This document shows, one piece after another, positions 44,997-53,066 of a DNA stretch of 64,000 nt. The first letter of the stretch is position 1. Each line of letters starts with the position of its first letter. The position numbers and the translations under genes are program-made. Under the pieces are notes generated by a model, which worked only from the letters and a program-made list of their open reading frames with translations, made no database searches and had not been told where the DNA came from. This stretch comes from Roseburia hominis A2-183 (GTDB taxonomy: Bacteria; Bacillota; Clostridia; Lachnospirales; Lachnospiraceae), in contig NC_015977.1 in assembly GCF_000225345.1 (NCBI RefSeq), forward strand, positions 2,153,501 through 2,217,500, written 5' to 3'.

Positions 44997-47384
44997 TTAA
45001 TCCCCCAACAAACCCTTTTCATCCATGTACTTATACAATGCATATTTCTTGATTGTCCTTTCAAATACCGAATCATCCAACTTATTATAATCAGTTTCAA
45101 TATATGCTTCTGCCAACGCTTCATCATTCGGGTTAATCTTTTTACGAAGCCAAATTGTATCATCAATGGCTGCGGTACCATCAAGTTGGTTTATCCATTC
45201 TTCTCGTATACTACTCCATGCACCGGTGTCTTTTCTTCCGTTGTGTGGAATAACCTTGAATCCATCATTTTGCCATCTTCCGAAAAATGTTGCTTTGTTT
45301 TTATCATGTGGAATGTGCGCTTTAAATACCATAATGCAAGTAGCTGTTCCTACATGGCTATCATAGAATAATTGCGGTGGCATTGTCATACATGCAAGTA
45401 ATGTATGATACTTCAATAACTCTGCTCTTAATTTAGTACCACTATTTCCCGCACAAGACATAGGAACAATAGCCAAACCAATACCTCCCTTTTTCAAATA
45501 ATGAAGCATGGAAGCAATGAAATCTAACTCATCTTGCCCCTTTTGAATTGCAACTTCTCTTAATCCACTATTTGTAAAATCTTTTTCATACTTATTTAAT
45601 AAATCATTATTGGCTTTTATCTCATTTTGGCAATTAAAAATAGCTTCTGAATAATCTTTTCCGTCTGTCTTTTTTCGATATTCCTTGATTTTTTTATTAA
45701 GCCTTTTATTCTTATCTTTTAGCTCATTTATCTGCTTAACTATAGGATATTCTTGCTTGGAAGAATTATCCTTTTTATCAAGTGAATATGGTGGATTAAT
45801 CATACCAATATCTATATCACCAAAATCACTTAACGCTTCATTTAAAGGAATTTTACCTGTATCTGTATATGTCTTTCCGCTATCATCTACCGGAGCGTAA
45901 GAATCTATCAACAGTGAAGAACAGTTAAATAAATTTGATTTGCCATCCCCGTGAAATCTCATGTTAGCATAAGCAAGTGCATACATAGATGCATCACGTT
46001 CAACTCCTATTAAGCTGTTCTTCTGTGCATCCTCATATCTAGATACCTTCTTTTCATCGCTAACTACTTCACTTTGAATATTTTGTTTTATCCTGTTAAG
46101 AGAAGCAATCAAAAATGCTCCTGTTCCACAACAAATATCTAATATCTTTGTATTCTCATCAAATTTTCTGTCACTATAAAACTCCGCAATATCGCAAAAA
46201 AGTTCTGTCACATGCTTGGGCGTTAATACAATTCCCTTTTCCTTTGCATTGCCTTTTGTAAATCTTAAGAAAGTAGTATAAAATTCACCCATTACATCAA
46301 TACCAGTATAAGTATCTAGTACTTCAATTACGTTTTCATACAAAGAATATATGCAGCATGACAAGACAGTATCTCCGTCTGGAAATAATTTATCTTTTCC
46401 CTTTGGTGCCTGTGTCAACTCATCCTTTGCAAGAAGCGTATCATAAAACTTTTTTAGAGATATTCTTTTTCCCTGCGGAATTCCATCTATATCCCAAATT
46501 CCTCTTATATATGATTCATCATATATATCTTTGCCATCGCCATACAATGAGCTTTTAAGCTGATTAACAGCACTTTTTCCAATCGGATCAGAAAGCATTT
46601 TCTTCGCTTTAGTACTCTTCTTATGGTCAATTGCATTTTTTGTGTTTTTATATAATGCAGATTCATGATTAGTTAAGCCAAGAATGATTGCTGACACAAA
46701 TCCTGCTTTTGAATTATCTTCAATGCCATTCTGCCTTAAGAAGTTAGCACAATTAAGCGTATACCTTCTTAACTGCTTTCTAACAGTTTCCTCTGTTTCT
46801 CCCATTCTTCCAAGAACACTGTTAACATCAGACTTATACTGGGTAATAGATACTAGCGAATTATCCAAATAACCATCTTCAATAAGTGCAATACTCGAAA
46901 TCTCCTCACCTTTAGGCCAAACAAAAGACGAAACTCTTGCTGTTTGCTCCGTTTGACCTGAAATGCCAATAGATATAACATCATAATCGGATTTCAAAAA
47001 AGATGCATACCATAACGCTCCGTTTATTGCATACTTTTCAGTTTCATCTGCCCCACCATACCCATGTTTAACATAATCTTCAACGTCATCTAGACATGAA
47101 TGATCATCTACAGAGCCCTTACATTCAATAACTATAATGATGTCTGAACCATCAAGTGTTACAACATAATCTGGCGTTCCCTTTGAACGCATAGTCTGCT
47201 TCTTTGATGCTTTTTTAAATACATCTTTCAGCCAATCATAAGACGTTCCCTTATAGCTATCTTCTTTGAACCAAGTTATCCCATCCACTGTTGTATTTTG
47301 CGCCATAGGATAGCCATCAATTTCTTTCAGTTTATCTGCAACCAAACCTTTGGTTGTTTCCTCGCTAGAATCTTTTTTAGCCAT
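44997..47384 (-). CDS. Restriction-modification enzyme: N-terminal nuclease fused to N6-adenine DNA methylase
   Basis: 795 residues. An N-terminal PD-(D/E)xK nuclease domain shows TPDYVV (Asp72) and IIVIECKG (Glu87, Lys89). A helical HsdM-like region follows (200-390), then the methylase: ILDICCGTGAF (SAM motif I, 414-424) and the catalytic NPPY (530-533), with a coiled insert near 545-600. No separate HsdR gene or helicase domain is present. The two-gene layout, RM polypeptide plus specificity chain, resembles the type IIB BcgI system. It would methylate adenine and cut unmodified DNA outside its site. Start ATG 47384 overlaps the preceding small gene by 8 nt. Confidence 0.85.
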   Translation of the reverse strand: MAKKDSSEETTKGLVADKLKEIDGYPMAQNTTVDGITWFKEDSYKGTSYDWLKDVFKKASKKQTMRSKGTPDYVVTLDGSDIIIVIECKGSVDDHSCLDDVEDYVKHGYGGADETEKYAINGALWYASFLKSDYDVISIGISGQTEQTARVSSFVWPKGEEISSIALIEDGYLDNSLVSITQYKSDVNSVLGRMGETEETVRKQLRRYTLNCANFLRQNGIEDNSKAGFVSAIILGLTNHESALYKNTKNAIDHKKSTKAKKMLSDPIGKSAVNQLKSSLYGDGKDIYDESYIRGIWDIDGIPQGKRISLKKFYDTLLAKDELTQAPKGKDKLFPDGDTVLSCCIYSLYENVIEVLDTYTGIDVMGEFYTTFLRFTKGNAKEKGIVLTPKHVTELFCDIAEFYSDRKFDENTKILDICCGTGAFLIASLNRIKQNIQSEVVSDEKKVSRYEDAQKNSLIGVERDASMYALAYANMRFHGDGKSNLFNCSSLLIDSYAPVDDSGKTYTDTGKIPLNEALSDFGDIDIGMINPPYSLDKKDNSSKQEYPIVKQINELKDKNKRLNKKIKEYRKKTDGKDYSEAIFNCQNEIKANNDLLNKYEKDFTNSGLREVAIQKGQDELDFIASMLHYLKKGGIGLAIVPMSCAGNSGTKLRAELLKYHTLLACMTMPPQLFYDSHVGTATCIMVFKAHIPHDKNKATFFGRWQNDGFKVIPHNGRKDTGAWSSIREEWINQLDGTAAIDDTIWLRKKINPNDEALAEAYIETDYNKLDDSVFERTIKKYALYKYMDEKGLLGD

Positions 47385-47556
47385 TGTTCTTATTCTCCTT
47401 CTCAGTATTCTCAGTAATAATCTTTGATGCCTCTAGCAAGGCAGTTCTTCTAACAAACTCGCTATACGAAGCGTAGGTTTCTAACCGAGCAGCTTGTTTA
47501 AGCTTTTCAAGTTCTTCCTCACTAACACGTATACTCATTGAATATGTCTTATTCAT
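47377..47556 (-). CDS. Ribbon-helix-helix protein, probable control protein of the RM operon
   Basis: 59 residues from MNKTYSMSIRVSEEELEKL (ATG 47556), with AGGAGG 7-8 nt upstream; the longer frame reaching 47628 crosses the promoter and is not favoured. The beginning is a beta strand (YSMSIRV) followed by two helices, EEELEKLKQAARL and YSEFVRRTALLEASK, the shape of MetJ/Arc-type regulators. It ends in a polar tail overlapping the methylase start by 8 nt. By position it probably autoregulates the operon; it could alternatively be an orphan antitoxin. Confidence 0.7.
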   Translation of the reverse strand: MNKTYSMSIRVSEEELEKLKQAARLETYASYSEFVRRTALLEASKIITENTEKENKNNG

Positions 47557-47575
47557 ATTACCCCCTCCTACATAC

Positions 47576-47610
47576 ATTATATTCCATACGTGGAACAAAT
47601 ACCATACAAA
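47576..47610 (-). promoter_or_regulatory. RM-operon promoter with possible operator
   Basis: A TATAAT (minus, 47576-47581) lies 20 bp before the RHH start. It abuts TTCCATACGTGGAA (47582-47595), an inverted pair, and the half-site CCATAC occurs twice (47584 and 47602) as a direct repeat 18 bp apart. The -35 is weak. Such repeats are what a ribbon-helix-helix repressor could bind. Confidence 0.4.
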
Positions 47611-47764
47611 TCTCCACTCATTCTTCAAAGCTTATGTTCTTCATTAAAGTTCATTAAATCCCTTCTCTGCTATTCTTATTCCACTGAAATTCTTTTCTAC
47701 TTTCAATAAATAACAGTACTCTTAGACATTTCATAAATATTATTGCTGTCTGTTGAATCGGTGC

Positions 47765-48218
47765 TATCAGTACAGGGCCACAATTGGCATTACATTATCA
47801 CAGAAAGGAAATCCACTATATCCGTCTATAGATTTCTCCACTTTAGTCGCGTTCCTATTCATGATGATTGTTTGAAACAGTTGTGCCACATCCGTATCAA
47901 ACTACAACACCATTATATCACTATAGTTTATCAGCATATCGCATATACTATATTTTCTACAACTAGTAGTCGATATTCATGTTTTGCTTTTCAAGATCAA
48001 CGCCTTTCTGTGTCAATTTGTAAAATTCAGATATTTAGAAATTTTCTCATTTAGTCTTTGGAGATTGCCTCTCTTATGACTACATCATTAACCAATACTC
48101 CAGCAAACTGACATCCAAATGGATTCTTTAACGAAATATCATCATCAATTATCATCCAAAAAGCTAGTCGTAACGCCCTCCGGGCGGTATGAACGGAACC
48201 ATAATGAGAAGATTTCAT
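47765..48218 (-). pseudogene. Tyrosine-recombinase (Tn916-like integrase) remnant A, N-terminal to middle part
   Basis: The minus strand opens at ATG 48218 with MKSSHYGSVHTARRALRLAF, then WMIIDDDISLKNPFG and VLVNDVVIREAISKD and a stop (55 codons). After the stop the same protein continues in pieces: MRKFLN, LEKQNMNIDY and MRYAD, then DVAQLFQTIIMNRNATKVEK and SIDGYSGFPFCDNVMPIVAL. This is the core of the same integrase family as remnant B. Several stops and frameshifts disable it. It lies directly upstream of the RM operon. The gap 47557-47764 holds only the promoter region. Confidence 0.8.
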
Positions 48219-48245
48219 AATTATCAAATTTCATATCTGCAATTT

Positions 48246-49106
48246 TTACTTAATATATTTATATGATGTCATTTTATTCAAAAGAATTACATCATACCCC
48301 GCCAGCAATGCGTCTATATTATCTCTTGCATTTTTACATTGAAACAAAGAGGTCATAACCGTTATTTGTGACATTTCAACCGTTTTTAGTAATTCTGGTA
48401 CAGAATAATCAAAGGCATTATTAAGCGAACAATATCTAAATTGCTCAATATTAACACCACATTCCGTATAGAACTTCTTCTGTTCTTCTTTCAGCCTTTG
48501 CATCAAATTTCGCTTACTACGGCCTTCGCTTTTTGTATCACCCACAATTCCGACATATAAATATACCGTATTATATCCTGTCTTCTTTCCTGTCCAAATA
48601 TAAAGACAATCTTGCACTTCAGAATAATTGCTGATTTTATCAAATGAAATCCATTCACTTGGACTATTCCACACTGGCGCTTTTGACATTTTTCCGGTTT
48701 CTTCCCGAAATCCTTGTTTCAATAAAGCTTTCAGTTTTTGTGTTGCCTTAGTTTCCGGTCTATTGATCACATTTTCAACTGTAAGGAAATACAAACCACC
48801 ACTTTCGCATAATGAGCATATCAGCTTTTCTCCAATAGAAATCTCCTCAACATATGTATGAATTCCATCCATCCTTAACTGATTAAACTGAATCGAATCA
48901 TTAACAGTAAATTGCCACGCTGCAGCTGTTCCTCTTTCTTTATTTTTATGCTTAGGCGAAAATGTTATAGAAGATTTACGTCCCGCATACTGAAAAATAC
49001 CTTCAACACTCCCTGATGCATCCCAATTTCTACAACATTGTATAGGCAAACCCATAACACCATTTTTCAAAGACATAGGAGTAATATTAATTTCCACATT
49101 TTCCAT
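48246..49106 (-). CDS. Hypothetical protein with a GIY-YIG-like segment
   Basis: 286 residues, no signal peptide. The N-terminal half (residues 1-140) is unrecognised. Residues 160-225 read CLYIWTGKK, VYLYVGIVGDTKSEGRSKRN and LMQRLKEEQKKF, which resembles the LYI...YVG.....R..L..RL signature of GIY-YIG nucleases; the usual Glu further on is not obvious to me. The gene is AT-rich, lies just before integrase remnant A on the same strand, and so may be island cargo. It could be a nuclease-related defence gene; confidence in the domain is low. The interval 49107-49308 shows no other feature. Confidence 0.6.
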   Translation of the reverse strand: MENVEINITPMSLKNGVMGLPIQCCRNWDASGSVEGIFQYAGRKSSITFSPKHKNKERGTAAAWQFTVNDSIQFNQLRMDGIHTYVEEISIGEKLICSLCESGGLYFLTVENVINRPETKATQKLKALLKQGFREETGKMSKAPVWNSPSEWISFDKISNYSEVQDCLYIWTGKKTGYNTVYLYVGIVGDTKSEGRSKRNLMQRLKEEQKKFYTECGVNIEQFRYCSLNNAFDYSVPELLKTVEMSQITVMTSLFQCKNARDNIDALLAGYDVILLNKMTSYKYIK

Positions 49107-49308
49107 AAACTCACATCCCTTTCCACTATTTCATCCATTGACCCTATTACCAAATCACACATCAAGTTCTATGCTTGCATATTTTAATGCTTACATTTTT
49201 CCACCAATACGAAAATTTTCTTCATAATTTATAATCGATCTTTTATAACTCTTTTCCTCTTCTCTTCCATTCTACCTCAATCGTCGTTCTATTTACAAGT
49301 ATAATGCA

Positions 49309-49650
49309 TCATATCATCTTCAATTTTCTGCTCATCCTTCTCCTCTCAATCTCCCCCAGTTCCCTTCCACACAATGCTTCCACTTGTATCCAGAGGCTTT
49401 CCCAGACTTCCTCATCTTTCATGTCAAACAATGGTTTTGTTTTGATTCCCGGAGTTACAAGAATAGAACTGCATACTTCCCTATATTTTGCATTAAACTC
49501 CATTATTCTTTTCTTAGCCGCCTCGCTATCGAATGGGCTTGATTGACAGATTTGCGTTGCAAGAAGAATATCATTCTCCAGTTCCGTAAGTTTTCCCTTA
49601 TGTTTCAAATATTCCAAAACGCCCTCCATCGCCTTATCCATTTTATCCAT
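49309..49650 (-). CDS. Hypothetical protein
   Basis: 113 residues from MDKMDKAMEGVLEYLKHKGK (ATG 49650, AGAAGGTGG upstream); a longer in-frame start at 49746 adds Cys-rich unlikely residues. All-helical, charged, cytosolic. I do not recognise the family. AT-rich like the island. It is the last gene before the panE terminator and repeat, and may mark the island's outer edge. Confidence 0.55.
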   Translation of the reverse strand: MDKMDKAMEGVLEYLKHKGKLTELENDILLATQICQSSPFDSEAAKKRIMEFNAKYREVCSSILVTPGIKTKPLFDMKDEEVWESLWIQVEALCGRELGEIERRRMSRKLKMI

Positions 49651-49914
49651 ATACGCCACCTTCTCTTTCCTAATAATAAAAAACTTTGTCATACCGCATT
49701 TGTCGAAAATTATCATATTCCGTCGGCATCCTGCAAAAAGTCCCAAGAATCTCCCCCTTTCTACCGATGCCCTAAAATATCCCCTGCATCGTCTCTCCCA
49801 TTACCAGACAAAAGGCATATCCTCTTTTAGGATTCCTTCCCTGCGGCGGATTGCTCCTGCCTCTTGCGACATCCTTTGTCATCGCCACAGTGCGATCCCC
49901 GCGGAGCCTTTTAC

Positions 49915-49941
49915 TTCATAGGGCGCATTTTCCTATAAAAT
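49915..49941. repeat. Post-terminator palindromic repeat, copy 3 (short form)
   Basis: TTCATAGG and CCTATAAAAT flank a 7-bp centre instead of the 34-bp centre of copies 1 and 2. It sits directly on the T-run of the panE terminator. Adjacent sequence (GGCTCCGCGG on the minus strand) resembles the flank of copy 1. The rest of 49651-50011 contains no gene. Confidence 0.55.
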
Positions 49942-49982
49942 AAAAAACGAGAAATCCGATCATTTCCCATCGGACTTCCCGT
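49942..49982 (-). terminator. Terminator of panE
   Basis: On the minus strand a 14-bp stem (ACGGGAAGTCCGAT with ATCGGATTTCTCGT, two G-T pairs) is followed by five T. It lies 30 bp past the panE stop. Confidence 0.85.
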
Positions 49983-50011
49983 CATTCTTCTTATCCTATT
50001 TTCCCCATCCC

Positions 50012-50941
50012 CTACTCATAATCGAACTTCCCGTCGTTTTTCTCCTCCAGTGCCTTTATCATATGGTAGGTAAACTCATTGTACGGTGTCGGGATCCCCA
50101 GTTCACGCCCCATGCGCACCACCGCGCCGGCGAACATGTCCACTTCCGTGTGGCGCCCCGCATCCAGATCCTGCAGTGTGGAATAGCGCGCCCGATCCCG
50201 CACCTTACTGCCGAAGGTGGACGAGGTATCCGCCTTGTCAAAATCGATCCCCTTTTTCTCCGCGATCCGGTCCACCTCTTCCCGCAGCCGGTCCCGCAAA
50301 AATGCCACATGCTCACTGTCACGGTAGGCGCCTACCCCGCACCCCACCATCGCCTGTGCCTGGTTGTTCGGTACGTTGAGCCGGAATTTGCTCCAGATCT
50401 CCGTGCGGATGACGTCCGTCGCACGGTAGTGCAGCCCTGTACCCGCGAAAAGATCGTTCAGCGCCTCAATGCGTCCGGTGCCTCTGCTAAGATCCGCCTC
50501 TCCATATACAATACCGATGGTCGTCTCCGGATCGAATACCACCTGATTGCCCTTTCGCTCCGAGGCAACCTTGATCAATGAATAGACAATTTGGGACGGA
50601 TCAATGACCTCTCCGATGATCTCCTCGCTGTCCACGCCGTTCATCAGGCTCATCACTGTCGTGTGTCCGCCTGCCACAGTCTGAATATCGCCAAGTGCCG
50701 GGCGAAGTGCCTGATACTTGGTTGCAACGATTAAAAGATCGACACCGGCAGCCTCCTCCGGCGTCCTAACAGCGGGGTGGTATACCTGCCCGTTAATGAC
50801 AAAGCCGTCCCTCTCATAGCGCGCCTTCCGCTCTCCCGATGCGACTACGCACAGATCAATCTCTTTCTTTTTTGCAAGCCCCCACATGACATAAGAACCC
50901 ACTGCTCCTGCGCCAAGAATGGCAACCGACTGATATTTCAT
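50012..50941 (-). CDS. panE: 2-dehydropantoate 2-reductase family protein
   Basis: 309 residues. GAGAVGSYVMWGLAKK is the NADP-binding GxGxxG motif, LLIVATKYQALR follows in the ketopantoate-reductase pattern, VMSLMNGVDSEE and the C-terminal helical domain (RLNVPNNQAQAMVG with the conserved Asn) complete it. It reduces ketopantoate to pantoate for CoA synthesis, or acts on a similar 2-keto substrate; the family is broad and there are no other pantothenate genes nearby. Monocistronic, with its own terminator. Confidence 0.88.
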   Translation of the reverse strand: MKYQSVAILGAGAVGSYVMWGLAKKKEIDLCVVASGERKARYERDGFVINGQVYHPAVRTPEEAAGVDLLIVATKYQALRPALGDIQTVAGGHTTVMSLMNGVDSEEIIGEVIDPSQIVYSLIKVASERKGNQVVFDPETTIGIVYGEADLSRGTGRIEALNDLFAGTGLHYRATDVIRTEIWSKFRLNVPNNQAQAMVGCGVGAYRDSEHVAFLRDRLREEVDRIAEKKGIDFDKADTSSTFGSKVRDRARYSTLQDLDAGRHTEVDMFAGAVVRMGRELGIPTPYNEFTYHMIKALEEKNDGKFDYE

Positions 50942-50994
50942 TGTTTTAACCCTCTTTCTCCTGATACCTGCTTATCATTTCCTCACTCCGCTAA

Positions 50995-51651
50995 TTATGA
51001 AAGCAGAAAATATTTCATATAAACATTGCCAAAGATCAACACGGCAGCTGCAACGATCAGCACAATCAGTCCGAAAACGGCAATTTTCTTTAACATGCTG
51101 TGTTTTTTCTCAAAAGAGTCGTTTTCTTCCTGGTCGATCACTTCCACATTATCCATTTTCATTCTTTGATGATCTGCAATATTTCCCTCCGTCTGGCTTT
51201 GATCTACAGCCAGCAGAAAATCTTCTTTTGCGCGGGTTGCATGCATACTTTCCTCTGTCTGGCTTTGATCTACAGCCCGCGGGAAATCTTCTTTTATGCG
51301 GGTTGCATGCATACTTTCCTCTGTCTGGCTTCGATATACAGCCAATGGATCCGAGATATGCATGATCTTACTCCTGAACTCGAAAAGCCATAAAACATCT
51401 TCTTCACTGCAGGGATAATCCTCAAACGAGCCTTCCCCGTGTGCCATCTGATTCCTTATATGTCTTAGTTCTCTAAGCCTGTCATATGTCTGATTCCATT
51501 CTGGAATCCTGTTTCTTTGCATGACCGGAACAGCCATCATATCATTCAGATAACATGTTACGCCGCCGCTGTTTATACCGTACATTTCCGAACAAAGTTT
51601 ATCCAGCTTTTTATATTCATCAAAGAAAATGATACTTGTATTCTCTGGCAC
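50995..51651 (-). CDS. Hypothetical tail-anchored protein with internal 22-residue repeats
   Basis: 218 residues from GTG 51651 (AGGAGG 8 nt upstream). An N-terminal helical domain of about 100 residues ends in LRHIRNQMAHGEGSF, reminiscent of HEPN-like or DUF6548-like proteins. Residues about 105-155 hold two full and one partial copies of a 22-residue repeat (core SQTEESMHATR.KEDF). A C-terminal transmembrane helix (IAVFGLIVLIVAAAVLIFG) is near residue 190-210, so the protein is probably tail-anchored with the N-terminus inside. Function unknown. Confidence 0.6.
   Translation of the reverse strand: MPENTSIIFFDEYKKLDKLCSEMYGINSGGVTCYLNDMMAVPVMQRNRIPEWNQTYDRLRELRHIRNQMAHGEGSFEDYPCSEEDVLWLFEFRSKIMHISDPLAVYRSQTEESMHATRIKEDFPRAVDQSQTEESMHATRAKEDFLLAVDQSQTEGNIADHQRMKMDNVEVIDQEENDSFEKKHSMLKKIAVFGLIVLIVAAAVLIFGNVYMKYFLLS
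51188..51345. repeat. 66-bp tandem repeat inside the tail-anchored protein gene
   Basis: GTCTGGCTT recurs at 51191, 51257 and 51323, an exact period of 66 bp (22 codons). The copies differ by a few bases, so the array is moderately old. Confidence 0.75.
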
Positions 51652-51663
51652 GTTCTGTACCTC

Positions 51664-51879
51664 CTACCTCTTCTCCCGCAGCTTTTTCAGATATGCATTC
51701 TTCACTTCATTCTCATGCCGGAGTCTTCCGATCTCATCCTTCAGATACTGCACATACTCTCTTGTCAGCTTCACACCGCCCCGGACCGCCACGTCCTCAT
51801 GCTGCTCCATCTCATCCAGCCACTGCTGCAGCGATTTATCCCGAATATCATTAAACGTCGTATCTTCCTTAAAAAACAT
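51664..51879 (-). CDS. Small coiled-coil protein
   Basis: 71 residues from ATG 51879 (GGAG 6 nt upstream), overlapping the stop of the upstream GNAT gene by 11 nt. MFFKEDTTFNDIRDKSLQQW then a long charged helix (YVQYLKDEIGRLRHENEVKN) predicts a coiled coil. Unrecognised. Its stop is 12 nt before the GTG of the tail-anchored protein, so three genes form one operon. An upstream ATG would lie deep in the GNAT gene. Confidence 0.6.
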   Translation of the reverse strand: MFFKEDTTFNDIRDKSLQQWLDEMEQHEDVAVRGGVKLTREYVQYLKDEIGRLRHENEVKNAYLKKLREKR

Positions 51880-52468
51880 CGCTCTCTCCATTCCCCGCAT
51901 CATTTTCCCGCGCACCCGCATCTTCCAGCTCCAACCGCATCAGCACGAGTTCCTGCCATCTGCCGTCGCGGGTCAGAAATCCCCGCGGATTTCTTCCGTA
52001 TTCCACAAACCCGTACTTCTTATACAGTCTCACTGCGTTCTCATTGTCACCGACCACCTCAAGTTCCAGCTGCCGGAATCCGGCTTCTTTCGCGCAGTCA
52101 ATGCAGGCGCCGGTCAGCGCCGCGCCGATTCCCTGTCCCCAGTATTCCCGCAGGATACTGATGCCGAAATCCGCGCGGTGCCTTAGCTTCTCGCGCGTAC
52201 TAAGCGCATGGTTTCCCGCCGATCCCACGAGGATGCCGTCCACAAATGCACAGATCTCAATCTCCGTGCGGCTCGCCTTTTGCGCGGCAAGCCGTTCTTC
52301 CATGTCCTCCACCGAGTGCGTCCCTTCGTCCGCATACGTTGTCAGAAAATCCGTCTCCGCGTGTGCCTGTGTAAAATAGTGCAGAAACGCCGCTGCATCC
52401 GCCCGTTCCGCATTTTTCAAAAGACATTTTCTTTGATCTTTTAAACTGATCTCCCGGTAATATAACAT
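51869..52468 (-). CDS. GNAT family N-acetyltransferase
   Basis: 199 residues from MLYYREISLKDQRKCLLKNA (ATG 52468, GAGAGGAG close upstream). The acetyl-CoA binding region is LREYWGQGIGAALTGACIDC (Q/RxxGxG/A) and the final fold strands are LELEVVGDNENAVRLYKKYG and FVEYGRNPRGF. This is the general RimI/PhnO-like layout; substrate unknown. It is the first gene of the three-gene operon. A longer in-frame start adds an unlikely extension. Confidence 0.85.
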   Translation of the reverse strand: MLYYREISLKDQRKCLLKNAERADAAAFLHYFTQAHAETDFLTTYADEGTHSVEDMEERLAAQKASRTEIEICAFVDGILVGSAGNHALSTREKLRHRADFGISILREYWGQGIGAALTGACIDCAKEAGFRQLELEVVGDNENAVRLYKKYGFVEYGRNPRGFLTRDGRWQELVLMRLELEDAGARENDAGNGESDVF

Positions 52469-52580
52469 GTTGCTCCTCTCCCGCTTTTGCGCAGCAAGCC
52501 TCTCATCAAACCTCATTTGTCACCGAGTATAGCACACTCCTACGCAAAAAGAAAGAACGCACTCCTGGACACATCAGAAC

Positions 52581-52747
52581 CTACTTTGCTGCACACGCAC
52601 GTAATTCTGCAATCTGCTTCTCCGTCAGCGGTACCGTCGGAGAATTGTCATCACAGGTGTTCCTGTTTTCCACAATTAAACTTGTGTCTGTTATCCTTTC
52701 TTCCATGCGAGCCACAATCGCATTCACTTTTTTATCTCCACATCCAT
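52581..52747 (-). pseudogene. Small ORF, possibly frameshifted
   Basis: GGAAAGGAGAGAG precedes ATG 52747, which opens MDVEIKK and stops at once (TGA 52724). A GTG in the +1 frame (52727, overlapping as GTGA) continues VNAIVARMEERITDTSL to ACAAK and stop. Either two coupled tiny ORFs or one frameshifted small gene. Family not recognised. Confidence 0.4.
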
Positions 52748-52768
52748 CTCTCTCTCCTTTCCCTCCAC

Positions 52769-52817
52769 AAAAAACTGCCCTGTTTTTCTATTTTTATTAG
52801 TAAGAAAACAGGGCAGT
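52769..52817 (-). terminator. Terminator after the regulator remnant
   Basis: On the minus strand ACTGCCCTGTTTT and AAAACAGGGCAGT form a 13-bp stem followed by six T. The left arm is inside the remnant reading frame. Confidence 0.8.
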
Positions 52818-52958
52818 CCCATACACAGTCTTCTGCTCCTTGTTGCAGTACGCCATGTGCATGTCATTGTAGTATAGTTCAATTCCGGAAAACACCGGGT
52901 ACACGGTAACTTTTCCGGTCCCCGTCCCATCCTCCGTTTCCACTCTCTTCCCGTCTGA
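52797..52958 (-). pseudogene. Truncated N-terminal piece of an AraC-type regulator (provisional)
   Basis: Open minus-strand stretch reading KVTVYPVFSGIELYYNDMHM then AYCNKEQKT and ending GTALFSY and stop. The pattern VFPGIEL.YND.H...C resembles the start of AraC-family cupin domains common in Lachnospiraceae, but only about 45 residues remain and there is no good SD. Within 52469-53066 I see only this, the small ORF and the terminator. Confidence 0.4.
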
Positions 52959-53066
52959 TCAGTTCTCATCCAAACAATATTTTTCATCTGTTCTAAATCA
53001 TGGTATACTGGATTGCAGCGTAAAGCAACAACAAATCCGCGCAGATACATAAAGGAAGTTTATCAT

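Noticed and set aside
47557..47628. Longer start for the RHH gene
   Set aside because: It runs over the promoter and operator-like repeats, and the shorter start has an AGGAGG.
42896..48218. One integrase gene split by insertion of the RM cassette
   Set aside because: Both remnants contain the GY.GF...VAL segment, so they overlap and must come from two genes.
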